This document shows, one piece after another, positions 51,077-59,048 of a DNA stretch of 64,000 nt (the first letter of the stretch is position 1; every line of letters starts with the position of its first letter). The position numbers were made by a program, and so were the translations under genes. A model generated the notes under the pieces. The model had not been told where the DNA came from. It ran no database searches and saw only the letters and a program-made list of their open reading frames with translations. The DNA comes from Vreelandella neptunia (GTDB lineage Bacteria; Pseudomonadota; Gammaproteobacteria; Pseudomonadales; Halomonadaceae): assembly GCF_022489065.1 (NCBI RefSeq), contig NZ_JAKVTW010000004.1, positions 62,001 to 126,000 of the forward strand, given 5' to 3'.

Positions 51077-51701
51077 GCAGTACCTCTTCACTATCTGTTT
51101 CTGTGGAGGCTGACTGAGCCTGGAGCGTGTGCATGGCGCTGCGCAGATCACCGGCCATCACCCATGGGCGATGCTGGTAATAGCGCCCCCAGAGGTGCGA
51201 CGCTTCGCCCAGGCGGGTAGGGTCGGCAGGCGTGATAGGCTGAGGCTCAAAACCTAAACGACGCAGGCCGTTAGCGACCTCCGGTGTGGCCGTAAACAGC
51301 AGCCAGGCGATGCCCTCTGCCGCTAACTGGTGGGCTAAATAGATAAACAGCTGCCGCTGTAATCCAGGGCGCAGGCTGGCTAAATTACCGATTTCAGCAA
51401 TGTCCTGACGGGCAAGTGACTGCTGGAACCGCTGCATGAGAACGTCTTCGGCCTGGCCATCCAGGTAGCGCTCTAAAAAGAGCGGCCCGCTGTTAGCAAG
51501 ACGCAGACCCACCGCTGCCAGTGGTTGATCGGCTTGCCATAATCCAAACAAACGGGGCAAAAAATGCTGAATATGGGCGTTATGCTGTTGAGCAAAGCGT
51601 TGCTGGATCAGTTGCTGAAGCGCCGTTTTCTCCTGCCAATTGAGGGCTTCGTGCCAATCCAGCGATATCAGCGCAGTAGCAGGTGTGCTTAGGCGAGCCA
51701 T
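51060..51701 (-). CDS. T_hemolysin-family protein (GNAT-like fold suspected)
   Basis: The 213-residue protein resembles the family named after Vibrio thermostable delta-hemolysin, but has no signal peptide or membrane-lytic segment. The centre carries FLERYLDGQAEDVL and EIGNLASLRPGLQRQLFIYLA. The end has WLLFTATPEVANGLRRLGFEP, a pattern like the acyl-CoA-binding and C-terminal part of GNAT or autoinducer-synthase proteins. An acyl-transfer role would fit the ligase it overlaps. It is the first gene of the cassette. ATG 51701 was chosen; upstream codons to 51797 lie in the divergent promoter region. Confidence 0.75.
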   Translation of the reverse strand: MARLSTPATALISLDWHEALNWQEKTALQQLIQQRFAQQHNAHIQHFLPRLFGLWQADQPLAAVGLRLANSGPLFLERYLDGQAEDVLMQRFQQSLARQDIAEIGNLASLRPGLQRQLFIYLAHQLAAEGIAWLLFTATPEVANGLRRLGFEPQPITPADPTRLGEASHLWGRYYQHRPWVMAGDLRSAMHTLQAQSASTETDSEEVLHARLA

Positions 51702-51744
51702 CGGGTGATCTCCATCGTGTTTTCCGACACTCTGGGCGGGTTTA

Positions 51745-51761
51745 CTTAACGAAAACTTAAG
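51745..51761 (+). promoter_or_regulatory. Tandem CTTAA box, candidate QseB/PmrA-type regulator site
   Basis: CTTAAC (51745-51750) and CTTAAG (51756-51761) are direct repeats separated by five bases, giving an 11-bp period. This is the arrangement bound by PmrA/QseB response regulators. It lies 44 bases before the first cassette gene and 55 bases before the divergent GNAT gene, and the cassette encodes such a regulator. Confidence 0.55.
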
Positions 51762-51765
51762 CAGG

Positions 51766-51779
51766 GATAAATATTTATC
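51766..51779. promoter_or_regulatory. Perfect 14-bp AT-rich palindrome in the divergent gap
   Basis: GATAAATATTTATC is its own reverse complement and sits four bases after the tandem CTTAA box. It could be a binding site for a dimeric regulator or contain a -10 element; the evidence is symmetry and position only. Confidence 0.4.
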
Positions 51780-51815
51780 TCTGTGTTGACCGAGCAATGG
51801 AGAGGTAACGCATTG

Positions 51816-52751
51816 ATGACCTCCTCGCAGGTAACGCCCCTTGAGACAGTGCAGTGTCCTCCCTCGCTACGTCGCGAGGCGCTGCTGCAGTTGGCGGCCG
51901 CTCATGATCCTGAGCAGCAAACCGCCCTGAGCGGGGCGGTAAAGGCAATGTACGATCTGCCAGACGAACAGTGGGGCGGGTTATGGATAAGCCTTGACGC
52001 GGGACGATTAACGGGCGCTATCTGGGTGCAGCCCTTGCCGATGAACATGGCCCAGCTGTGGTTACCCAAGGCCAAAGGCGCACATGCCCGCGCGCTGCTA
52101 CATGCCGCCTATAGGTGGGTAAATAATCAGCCTATTCGCCTCTGCCATCTGACGCTTTCACCCCAGGCCGCTGAAACAGAAGTGCTGTTGCTAGAGCATG
52201 GCATGCAGCGCTTGGCCAACCTGGCGCATTTAACCGGCAGCAGTCACCGCCGTTTAGTAATGAAGGAAGCAAGGCCATTGTCACTGCAGCCATTTGGCGA
52301 GTTTTCGCAAACGCAACAGCTGGCCCTGTTGGCCGCCGTGGGGCACGATTCGCTGGATAGTCGCCCCTTGCGCGACGTACTCTCGGTGCAAGAGTTATTG
52401 ACCGGGTTCCATCAACAGGATCCCCAGGCGCCACAGCACTGGTACACCGTCAATTATCAAGATGCCGTGGCGGGTGTTTTGCTGCTGGCGCCACGCCCGT
52501 CACTGGGCCGTTGGGAGCTTATGTTGATGGGGCTAGCGCCTGAATGGCGTGGGATTGGCTTGGGCCGCGCTCTATTGAATAGCGCCCTTGAGCTTGCCCA
52601 GCAGGCGGGTGTGCAAGAGGTGATGCTGGCGGTGGATGGCGTCAACCTACCGGCCAAACGGCTCTATCAGGAGGCTGGTTTTGTGCATTATGCACAGCAG
52701 CGTTTATTAGCGTGGAAAGGGGGTGGCGGAAGGAGTGAAGCACCTCAATAA
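51816..52751 (+). CDS. GNAT-family N-acetyltransferase with two domains
   Basis: The 311-residue protein has a C-terminal GNAT domain with LMLMGLAPEWRGIGLGRALLN (motif A, RGIGLG) and AVDGVNLPAKRLYQEAGF. A degenerate first half (about residues 25-150) looks like a second, probably inactive copy. I chose ATG 51816 because GGAGAGG is nine bases before it; the GTG at 51783 has no ribosome site. It is divergent from the T_hemolysin-led cassette and shares the 114-base promoter region, so it may modify the cassette product. Substrate unknown. Confidence 0.8.
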   Translation: MTSSQVTPLETVQCPPSLRREALLQLAAAHDPEQQTALSGAVKAMYDLPDEQWGGLWISLDAGRLTGAIWVQPLPMNMAQLWLPKAKGAHARALLHAAYRWVNNQPIRLCHLTLSPQAAETEVLLLEHGMQRLANLAHLTGSSHRRLVMKEARPLSLQPFGEFSQTQQLALLAAVGHDSLDSRPLRDVLSVQELLTGFHQQDPQAPQHWYTVNYQDAVAGVLLLAPRPSLGRWELMLMGLAPEWRGIGLGRALLNSALELAQQAGVQEVMLAVDGVNLPAKRLYQEAGFVHYAQQRLLAWKGGGGRSEAPQ

Positions 52752-52935
52752 GGCCTAAATAGCAGTCGTTGGTGGCATAGGCGCGCTTAGTAGCATTTTC
52801 TTGCGCTTTGCGTTGCCGTTATACTAGCCCCATACGCACGTCTTGGCGTCTCGTCGGTGCATCGTCGATTGTGGCGCTGCCGCGCACAGGGGTTAAGAAC
52901 AAACGTTTGATGACAATACTCAAGAGGTGGTGAGA

Positions 52936-53799
52936 GTGAAAGCTAAGCTGATCATGAGCGGGCTGGTGGCCCTCGGCTTCATGGCGGGCACATCCAGTGT
53001 TTATGCCCAAGATGATGCCGCACGTGATGCGATTGCCGAGCGTTTAGCGCCGGTGGGTCAACTCTGTTTACAAGGCCAAGACTGTGGAACGGCAGCCGCA
53101 CCTGCAGGTGATAGCGCCAGCAGTGGTGGTGATATCGACGGTGAAGGTATTTACGGCAACGTGTGTAGCGCCTGCCACGAATCCGGCGCTGCGGGTGCAC
53201 CTATCCGCGGTGATGAAGAGGCTTGGGCTGAACGTACCGAACAAGGCTTCGCCACACTGTTAGATCACGCGATTAACGGTATTGGTGCCATGCCAGCGAA
53301 AGGCGGTAACGCCAGCCTTTCCGACGAAGAAGTGGAAGCAGCGGTTGCCTATATGGTTGAACCGGTAATGGAAGTACCAGAATTAGGCGGTGGTGATGAC
53401 GCTGCTTCTGAAGAGGCAGCAACAGACGAGGGAGCTGCAGAAGAGACCGCCGCTGCTGAAGGTGATGCTGCGGCTGAAGAAGAAATGGCTGCTAACGACG
53501 ACGCGGCGAGTGAAGAAGACGCTGCCGCATCCGAAGAAGCCAGTGGCGGTAGTGACTTAGACGGTGAAGCCCTCTACGCAAGCTCTGGCTGTGTGGCGTG
53601 CCACGATAATGGCGTTGCGGGTGCTCCCACCAAAGGCGACTCCGAAGCTTGGGCGGCGCGTTTAGAGAAAGGGGCTGATGAGCTTTATGCCAGCGCCATT
53701 AACGGCATTGGCGCTATGCCAGCCAAAGGCGGCAATCCCAACCTATCTGATGAAGAAGTGATGGCCGTTGTCGATTACTTAATGGCGGAAGCCCAGTAA
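52936..53799 (+). CDS. Periplasmic di-haem cytochrome c (c5-type tandem)
   Basis: The 287-residue protein has a Sec signal ending TSSVYAQ (about residue 24). Two homologous cytochrome domains follow, with haem motifs CSACH and CVACH and the shared methionine-ligand region NGIGAMPAKGGN. Between them lies a roughly 60-residue linker made almost wholly of Ala, Glu, Asp, Gly and Ser. The acidic linker suits a salt-adapted periplasm. I chose GTG 52936, seven bases after GAGG; GTG 52927 and 52930 are alternatives. It would carry electrons to oxidases or reductases. A terminator follows. Confidence 0.9.
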   Translation: MKAKLIMSGLVALGFMAGTSSVYAQDDAARDAIAERLAPVGQLCLQGQDCGTAAAPAGDSASSGGDIDGEGIYGNVCSACHESGAAGAPIRGDEEAWAERTEQGFATLLDHAINGIGAMPAKGGNASLSDEEVEAAVAYMVEPVMEVPELGGGDDAASEEAATDEGAAEETAAAEGDAAAEEEMAANDDAASEEDAAASEEASGGSDLDGEALYASSGCVACHDNGVAGAPTKGDSEAWAARLEKGADELYASAINGIGAMPAKGGNPNLSDEEVMAVVDYLMAEAQ

Positions 53800-53847
53800 C
53801 GTTAAGCAGTAACGACAAACAGTAGCTTTATTCAGCTTGGTAAATTT

Positions 53848-53888
53848 ATCCACAGGGCGTTTTAGTCACCGCCCTGTGGATTATTTTT
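53848..53888. terminator. Terminator between cytochrome gene and rep
   Basis: A perfect 12-bp stem (53848-53859 with 53870-53881) with a 10-base loop is followed by TATTTTTAT on the plus strand and AAATTTA-type bases on the other. It may serve both convergent genes. Confidence 0.88.
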
Positions 53889-53906
53889 ATCTGCCTATCT
53901 TATCAA

Positions 53907-55988
53907 TCACCCCAGTAGCGAGCGCAGCCCGGCAATGGCATCTTTACCCCGGGCCTGTTTTTTCTCTGGGTCTTCTTTATCTGCTCGGCCTTCCCACTCC
54001 AGGTCCTCGGCGGGCAGCTCTTCTAAAAAGCGGCTCGGCTGGCAGTCCATGAGTTCACCGTAGGCTTTACGCTGGCGGGCAAGCGTCAACGTTAGCGTAC
54101 GTCGCGCCCGGGTAATACCCACATAGGCCAAGCGCCGCTCCTCTTCCACGGTGCCTACTTCAATGGCGTTGCGGTGGGGCAGCAGGTCTTCCTCTAACCC
54201 CATCAAATAAACATGCGGGAACTCCAGCCCTTTGGAGGCGTGCATGGTGAGCAACTGCACTCTATCCGAGTCATCCTCTTCTGCCTGCTGCTCCAGAATA
54301 TCCCGCAGTACCAAGCGTGAAATAGCCGCTTGAACGCCGTCGGTTTCGGTATCGGTAGAGTCGGTATTCTCTTCCGGGTCCCGGTTAAGCGACTTCTCTA
54401 GCTGGTCGATCAAAATCCACACGTTGGCCATGCGTCGCTCGGCCACGGTGGGCGCGCTGGCGTTTTGATACAGCCACGCTTCGTAATCCATATCCCGCAG
54501 CATGTCTCGGATGGCGGCAATGGCGTCGCCTTGATCCATGCGCTTACGCACGCCATCAATAAAGTGGGTAAAGCGGCTTAAGCGCTCTGTCGCTCGGGTC
54601 GGCAGTACTTGCTCCAGCCCAAGCTCATGGCAGGCGGCAAACAACGATATCGAGCGTTCGGTGGCGTAGTTGGCGAGTTTCTCTACCGTTCCAGGGCCCA
54701 CTTCACGGCGCGGTACGTTCACAATGCGCAAAAAGGCGTTGTCGTCCGCGGGGTTAATTAGCAGGCGCAGGTAAGCCATGGTGTCTTTGATCTCATTACG
54801 CGAGAAGAACGACGTACCACCGGAGAGCTTGTAAGGAATTTGGTAGTGCTGCAGCTTAAGCTCTAATAATCGTGCCTGGAAATTACCGCGATAAAGCACC
54901 GCAAAGTCCCGCCACTCGGCTTTTTCTTTAATGCGCCGGGTGAGCATTTCGCTGGCGACCCGCTCAGACTCCGCCTCCTCATGACGATTCACGATCACCC
55001 GAATGGGCGCGCCGTCGCCCATATCCGACCACAGCGTCTTCTCATAAACGTGGGGGTTATTGGCGATCAGCGTATTGGCGGCCCGCAATATCGTGGCGGT
55101 AGAGCGGTAGTTCTGCTCCAGCTTGATCACTTTCAGGCGCGGGAAATCCTCTCCTAGGGTAATCAGGTTTTCAGGCCGTGCACCGCGCCAGGCGTAAATC
55201 GACTGATCATCGTCACCCACCACGGTAAAGGTGGAGCGCTCCGCCATGAGCAGTTTCACCAGCAGATACTGGGAGACGTTGGTGTCCTGATATTCATCCA
55301 CCAGCATGTAGTGGATTTTGCGCCGCCAGCGCTCCAGCGCTTCAGGGTCACGTTGCAGTAGTACCACCGGTAGCAGAATAAGGTCGTCAAAATCCACCGC
55401 GTTATAAGCTTTCAGGTGTCGCACATAGGCTTCATACACCCGGGCGGCAAAGTGCTCATCGTCGTCGGCGGCAAACGAGAGGGCATCGCTGGGCAGTACC
55501 AAGTCATTCTTCCAGGTGGAAATTTTGCTCTGCACGGCGTTGATCTGCTCGGCGTCCACCTGGGCATCTTTGTTCATCAAATCGCGTAGCAGTGCCTTGG
55601 CATCTTCCGGGTCAAACAGCGAAAAGCCCGGCTTATAGCCCAGGGTTTTCAGCTCGCCGCGGATAATATTCAGCCCCAGGGTGTGGAAGGTGGAGACCGT
55701 GAGCCCATGACCCTCTTTGCCATGAAGCATCTGGCCCACGCGCTCTTTCATCTCCCGAGCGGCTTTATTGGTGAAGGTCACCGCCGCGATTTTGCGTGCG
55801 CTCATCCCGCACTCTTGCACCAAATAGGCAATTTTAGTGGTGATCACACTGGTTTTGCCGGAACCTGCGCCCGCCAACACCAAGCAGGGGCCATCGATGT
55901 AGCGCACGGCTTCCTGCTGGCGCGGGTTGAGCCCTTTAATGCGACTTAGAATGCTCTTGGGCGTGGCAGGCGTCATGGCGTCGGTCAT
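53907..55988 (-). CDS. rep: ATP-dependent DNA helicase Rep
   Basis: Rep is a 3'-5' superfamily 1A helicase that helps replication forks pass obstacles. The 693-residue protein shows all SF1 motifs: Walker [67 protein letters not shown] and VGITRAR. It aligns closely with E. coli Rep, including [14 protein letters not shown] and [14 protein letters not shown]. An N-terminal extension of about 18 residues precedes [12 protein letters not shown] 55988 follows AGAGG with almost no spacing; ATG 55976 is an alternative. Confidence 0.95.
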   Translation of the reverse strand: MTDAMTPATPKSILSRIKGLNPRQQEAVRYIDGPCLVLAGAGSGKTSVITTKIAYLVQECGMSARKIAAVTFTNKAAREMKERVGQMLHGKEGHGLTVSTFHTLGLNIIRGELKTLGYKPGFSLFDPEDAKALLRDLMNKDAQVDAEQINAVQSKISTWKNDLVLPSDALSFAADDDEHFAARVYEAYVRHLKAYNAVDFDDLILLPVVLLQRDPEALERWRRKIHYMLVDEYQDTNVSQYLLVKLLMAERSTFTVVGDDDQSIYAWRGARPENLITLGEDFPRLKVIKLEQNYRSTATILRAANTLIANNPHVYEKTLWSDMGDGAPIRVIVNRHEEAESERVASEMLTRRIKEKAEWRDFAVLYRGNFQARLLELKLQHYQIPYKLSGGTSFFSRNEIKDTMAYLRLLINPADDNAFLRIVNVPRREVGPGTVEKLANYATERSISLFAACHELGLEQVLPTRATERLSRFTHFIDGVRKRMDQGDAIAAIRDMLRDMDYEAWLYQNASAPTVAERRMANVWILIDQLEKSLNRDPEENTDSTDTETDGVQAAISRLVLRDILEQQAEEDDSDRVQLLTMHASKGLEFPHVYLMGLEEDLLPHRNAIEVGTVEEERRLAYVGITRARRTLTLTLARQRKAYGELMDCQPSRFLEELPAEDLEWEGRADKEDPEKKQARGKDAIAGLRSLLG

Positions 55989-56063
55989 CCTCTACGAGAG
56001 TTGCTAAACGGTTTCAAGTACAATCAGCCGCTTGGCGAAGGCACAATAAACAGGCAGGTGGAG

Positions 56064-56534
56064 ATGTTTGAAGTAGCGCTTTTTGAACCGCGTATGGCAC
56101 CCAATACGGGCAATATCATGCGCTTGGTGGCCAACAATGGCTGCCGGTTACACTTGATTGAGCCACTTGGCTTCGACCTGGAAGAGAAAAAGCTGCGTCG
56201 CGCCGGGCTGGATTACCGTGATCTCGACAACGTCACTCGCCATGCGGATTTTAACGCCTTTCAGCAGGCCATGCAGGGGCGGCGTATCTGGGCGATCACC
56301 ACCAAAGGCACGCGCACCTACAGCGATGCCGACTTTGCCCCGGGCGATGTGCTGCTATTTGGTTCTGAAACCGCAGGGCTCTCGGCCCAGGTACACGAAG
56401 CGCTAACCGCTGAGCACAAACTGCGCCTGCCTATGCAGCCCAACAACCGTAGCCTGAACCTCTCCAACGCCGTGGCTATTGTGAGCTACGAAGCGTGGCG
56501 CCAGCAAGGTTTCACTGGCGCGCTACCGGTTTAA
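56064..56534 (+). CDS. trmL: tRNA (cytidine/uridine-34-2'-O)-methyltransferase TrmL
   Basis: TrmL methylates the 2'-OH of residue 34 in two tRNA-Leu species. The 156-residue SPOUT protein has [15 protein letters not shown] near the start. The knotted SAM site is [11 protein letters not shown], followed by IRLPM-type and [21 protein letters not shown] chose ATG 56064, with CAGGTGGAG upstream; the frame open from 56001 is unsupported. Length equals the E. coli protein. Its stop abuts the stop of pyrE with no bases between. Confidence 0.95.
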   Translation: MFEVALFEPRMAPNTGNIMRLVANNGCRLHLIEPLGFDLEEKKLRRAGLDYRDLDNVTRHADFNAFQQAMQGRRIWAITTKGTRTYSDADFAPGDVLLFGSETAGLSAQVHEALTAEHKLRLPMQPNNRSLNLSNAVAIVSYEAWRQQGFTGALPV

Positions 56535-57200
56535 TCAGCTCGTAATCCCATAGCGGTCACGATAGGCCCTGATCGCTTCGGCGTAGGCGAGCATTTCGCC
56601 ACCAGCGTGCTCTTCCAAGTAAGTGAGCACTTGCTCAAGGGTGACGATGCTGACCACCGGCATGGCGTACTGAGCCTGCACTTCCTGAATGGCGCTCTGT
56701 TCGCCCTGGCCGCGCTCCTGGCGATCAAGGGCGATAATCACGCCCGCCGCACGGGCGCCGCTCTGCTCAATCAGTGTCATGACTTCGCGAATCGCGGTGC
56801 CTGCGGTAATTACATCATCAATGATTAAAATATCGCCTGTTAAGGGCGCACCAACGATACTGCCGCCTTCGCCGTGGGTTTTGGCTTCTTTGCGATTGAA
56901 AGAGTAGGGCATATCCAGGTCGTGATGGTCGGCCAGGGCTGCCGCCGTGACTGCCGCCAGTGGGATGCCTTTATATGCTGGGCCAAACAGCACATCGGCA
57001 TTCAAGTCGCTATCGACAATCGCCTGAGCGTAAAAACGCCCCAGCTTGGCCAGCGCGCGCCCGGTTTGAAACAGCCCGGCGTTGAAAAAATAGGGGCTAA
57101 CGCGGCCAGATTTAAGCGTAAACTCGCCAAACTTAAGCACGCCTTGCTCAATGGCAAAGGCAATGAAATCGCGCTGGTAGGGTTGTAGAGTGGTGGCCAC
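56535..57200 (-). CDS. pyrE: Orotate phosphoribosyltransferase PyrE
   Basis: PyrE joins orotate to PRPP to form orotidine monophosphate in pyrimidine synthesis. The 221-residue protein carries [38 protein letters not shown] and the PRPP motif [14 protein letters not shown] chose GTG 57200 ([12 protein letters not shown]), with GAGG six bases upstream; GTG 57212 would add four residues. It is divergent from crc, the same arrangement as in Pseudomonas. Confidence 0.95.
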   Translation of the reverse strand: MATTLQPYQRDFIAFAIEQGVLKFGEFTLKSGRVSPYFFNAGLFQTGRALAKLGRFYAQAIVDSDLNADVLFGPAYKGIPLAAVTAAALADHHDLDMPYSFNRKEAKTHGEGGSIVGAPLTGDILIIDDVITAGTAIREVMTLIEQSGARAAGVIIALDRQERGQGEQSAIQEVQAQYAMPVVSIVTLEQVLTYLEEHAGGEMLAYAEAIRAYRDRYGITS

Positions 57201-57341
57201 GGCATTCCTCACTAGGCGGTAGGTTTAAATCGGCACGATAGCAACAATAAAAGTGGGGTAAATGGCAAGTTTTAGTAGGTGCCTTTACCCAAACGTCTAA
57301 ACGTCGGGTATCATACAGCAGCGACGCAAAAGGGACGATTT

Positions 57342-58109
57342 ATGAAAATTGCCAGCATCAATGTCAATGGTATTCGTGATGCCGTCGATCGTGGCTTCCT
57401 GGACTGGCTGGCTCAGCAGGATGTCGACGTGGTCTGCGTGCAGAACATCAAGGCAAAAAGTTTTGAACTGGGTGACCACATTCTGTATCCGGAAGGCTAT
57501 GAAGGCTACTTCCTGGATGCCGAAGAGGATGGCTTCTCCGGTGTGGCGCTCTATTGCCGCAAAATCCCCAAGGCGATTATGTATGGTCTTGGGTTTCCTC
57601 AGTGTGATCATGAAGGACGTTTTCTGCAGGCGGATTATGAACGCTTCAGTATCGTCTCTTTCCTGATGCCTGATGGAAGTGACCAAAAAGCCAAACAGGC
57701 GTTTATGGAGCAGTACCAGGAGTACCTGACGAAGATGTCGCGCAAACGGCGCGAATACATCCTCTGCGGTACCTGGCATGTTGCCCATAAAACCGTCGAT
57801 TTGGCTAACTGGTCGGATAATCAACTGACCTCAGGTTTCCGCCCGGAAGAGCGCGCCTGGATGGATCAAGTGCTTGGCCCCACCGGATTTATCGACACCT
57901 TCCGCGAAATTAACCGCGATGCAGGTGAATATACCTGGTGGCCGAAGCTTGACCAAGACGTGCCCCGTGAGCGCCAGGAAGGCTGGCGGATCGACTATCA
58001 GTTAGTCGGCCCCAACTTCCGCCGCCACGTGGTCGACGCGTGGATTGATTACGATGCGACCTTCTCCGAGTTCGCACCGCTGATCATTGAGTACGATCTG
58101 GCGCTCTAA
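57342..58109 (+). CDS. crc: Catabolite repression control protein Crc
   Basis: The 255-residue protein has the exonuclease III-like fold but is Crc, the partner of Hfq in translational catabolite repression. MKIASINVNGIRDAVDRGFL, RKRREYILCGTWHVAHK and RIDYQLVGPNFRRHV follow Pseudomonas Crc. Nuclease residues are lost: the metal-binding Glu of LQE is Asn (CVQNIKA), GDxN is GTWH, and the SDH end is FAPLI. I chose ATG 57342, with AAAGGGA upstream. The pyrE neighbour supports the call. Targets with A-rich leaders may include the xylan genes in this window. Confidence 0.93.
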   Translation: MKIASINVNGIRDAVDRGFLDWLAQQDVDVVCVQNIKAKSFELGDHILYPEGYEGYFLDAEEDGFSGVALYCRKIPKAIMYGLGFPQCDHEGRFLQADYERFSIVSFLMPDGSDQKAKQAFMEQYQEYLTKMSRKRREYILCGTWHVAHKTVDLANWSDNQLTSGFRPEERAWMDQVLGPTGFIDTFREINRDAGEYTWWPKLDQDVPRERQEGWRIDYQLVGPNFRRHVVDAWIDYDATFSEFAPLIIEYDLAL

Positions 58110-58165
58110 GCGCTAGGCAACGAACTTTTCCCGCGTCGCAGTCAGTAGGTAATAAGTGGTAATAA

Positions 58166-58200
58166 GCAACAAGCCGACCTTTGGGTCGGCTTGTTGCGTT
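58166..58200. terminator. Terminator between crc and the amino acid binding protein gene
   Basis: A perfect 14-bp stem (58166-58179 with 58184-58197) with loop TTTG lies between the two convergent genes. The plus-strand T tail is poor; on the minus strand the hairpin is followed by TTATTA. Confidence 0.75.
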
Positions 58201-58232
58201 GTGCTTAGGAAAGAAGATAAATAACCATTAGG

Positions 58233-58982
58233 TTACTGATCTTTAAAGTAATCGTTATAAATGTTGTCGAATGTTCCATCTTCTTTAATTTCTTGCATCG
58301 CCTTATCAAAAGCTACTATTAGTGCTTCATCTCGTGGGCGGAAAGCAGCACCAATACCGGGGCCATAAATCGACTCAGGGCCGGTAATTAAGTCCCCGGT
58401 TTGTATAAAACGCTCGTCCTGGAGCATCGTCTCTTGAGCAAGAGAATAGGCGGTGAAAACCAGATCAAGGCGCTCAGCATGCATGTCGGTAACTACAGAG
58501 CCTGAATCACCATATCGATGAATATCCGCATCAGGATAGTAGGTAGTAACATATTCATCTTGAATAGTGGCCTGCTGCACGCCGATTGCAACATCTGCCA
58601 AGTCACCTTCTAGATCGTATTCATTATTTATTTTTTTAACCCAAACGGATGGTACTTGGTAGTAGGGAGCCGAGAAGCTAACTTGCCGCGAACGCTCTTC
58701 AGTGATGTTCATTGCTGACGCTATAAGGTCGTATTTACGCGCCATTAACCCAGGAATAATTCCATCCCAGCCTTGTTCTACCCATTCGCAATCGCGCTGC
58801 ATGCGTTCACAAGCAGCATTGACTAATTCAACTTCAAACCCTGTGATGGTGCCATCAGGCTCTTTATATTGATAAGGCGCATAGGGCACATCGACCCCAA
58901 TACGTAGTGGCTTGCTATCGGCCTGGGCTATACCGCCGATTAATACTGTCGTGAAAAGTAAGCAGCAGGTAACTTGACGCAT
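58233..58982 (-). CDS. Amino acid ABC transporter substrate-binding protein
   Basis: The 249-residue periplasmic protein has a signal peptide ending IAQA (about residue 21). The family 3 binding core reads LRIGVDVPYAPYQYKEPDG, GFEVELVNAACERM, GWDGIIPGLMARKYDLIASAMNIT and DGTFDNIYNDYFKD. It resembles lysine/arginine/ornithine, histidine and octopine/nopaline binding proteins. No permease gene is adjacent. It lies downstream of, and parallel to, the FAD oxidoreductase gene. The ligand is probably a basic amino acid or a derivative, an inference. Confidence 0.88.
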   Translation of the reverse strand: MRQVTCCLLFTTVLIGGIAQADSKPLRIGVDVPYAPYQYKEPDGTITGFEVELVNAACERMQRDCEWVEQGWDGIIPGLMARKYDLIASAMNITEERSRQVSFSAPYYQVPSVWVKKINNEYDLEGDLADVAIGVQQATIQDEYVTTYYPDADIHRYGDSGSVVTDMHAERLDLVFTAYSLAQETMLQDERFIQTGDLITGPESIYGPGIGAAFRPRDEALIVAFDKAMQEIKEDGTFDNIYNDYFKDQ

Positions 58983-59048
58983 TTCGCATTCCTCTTGGTT
59001 TTATCAATGGTTTTTGTGAGGCGTCGTACTCTCGATATAAAGTTTTTG

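Noticed and set aside
53846..53854. Perfect DnaA box TTATCCACA
   Set aside because: It lies in the stem of the cytochrome/rep terminator, alone and far from the origin candidate, and is likely chance.
57342..58109. Exodeoxyribonuclease III (xthA) for the Crc gene
   Set aside because: The catalytic residues are replaced and the sequence and pyrE neighbour match Crc.
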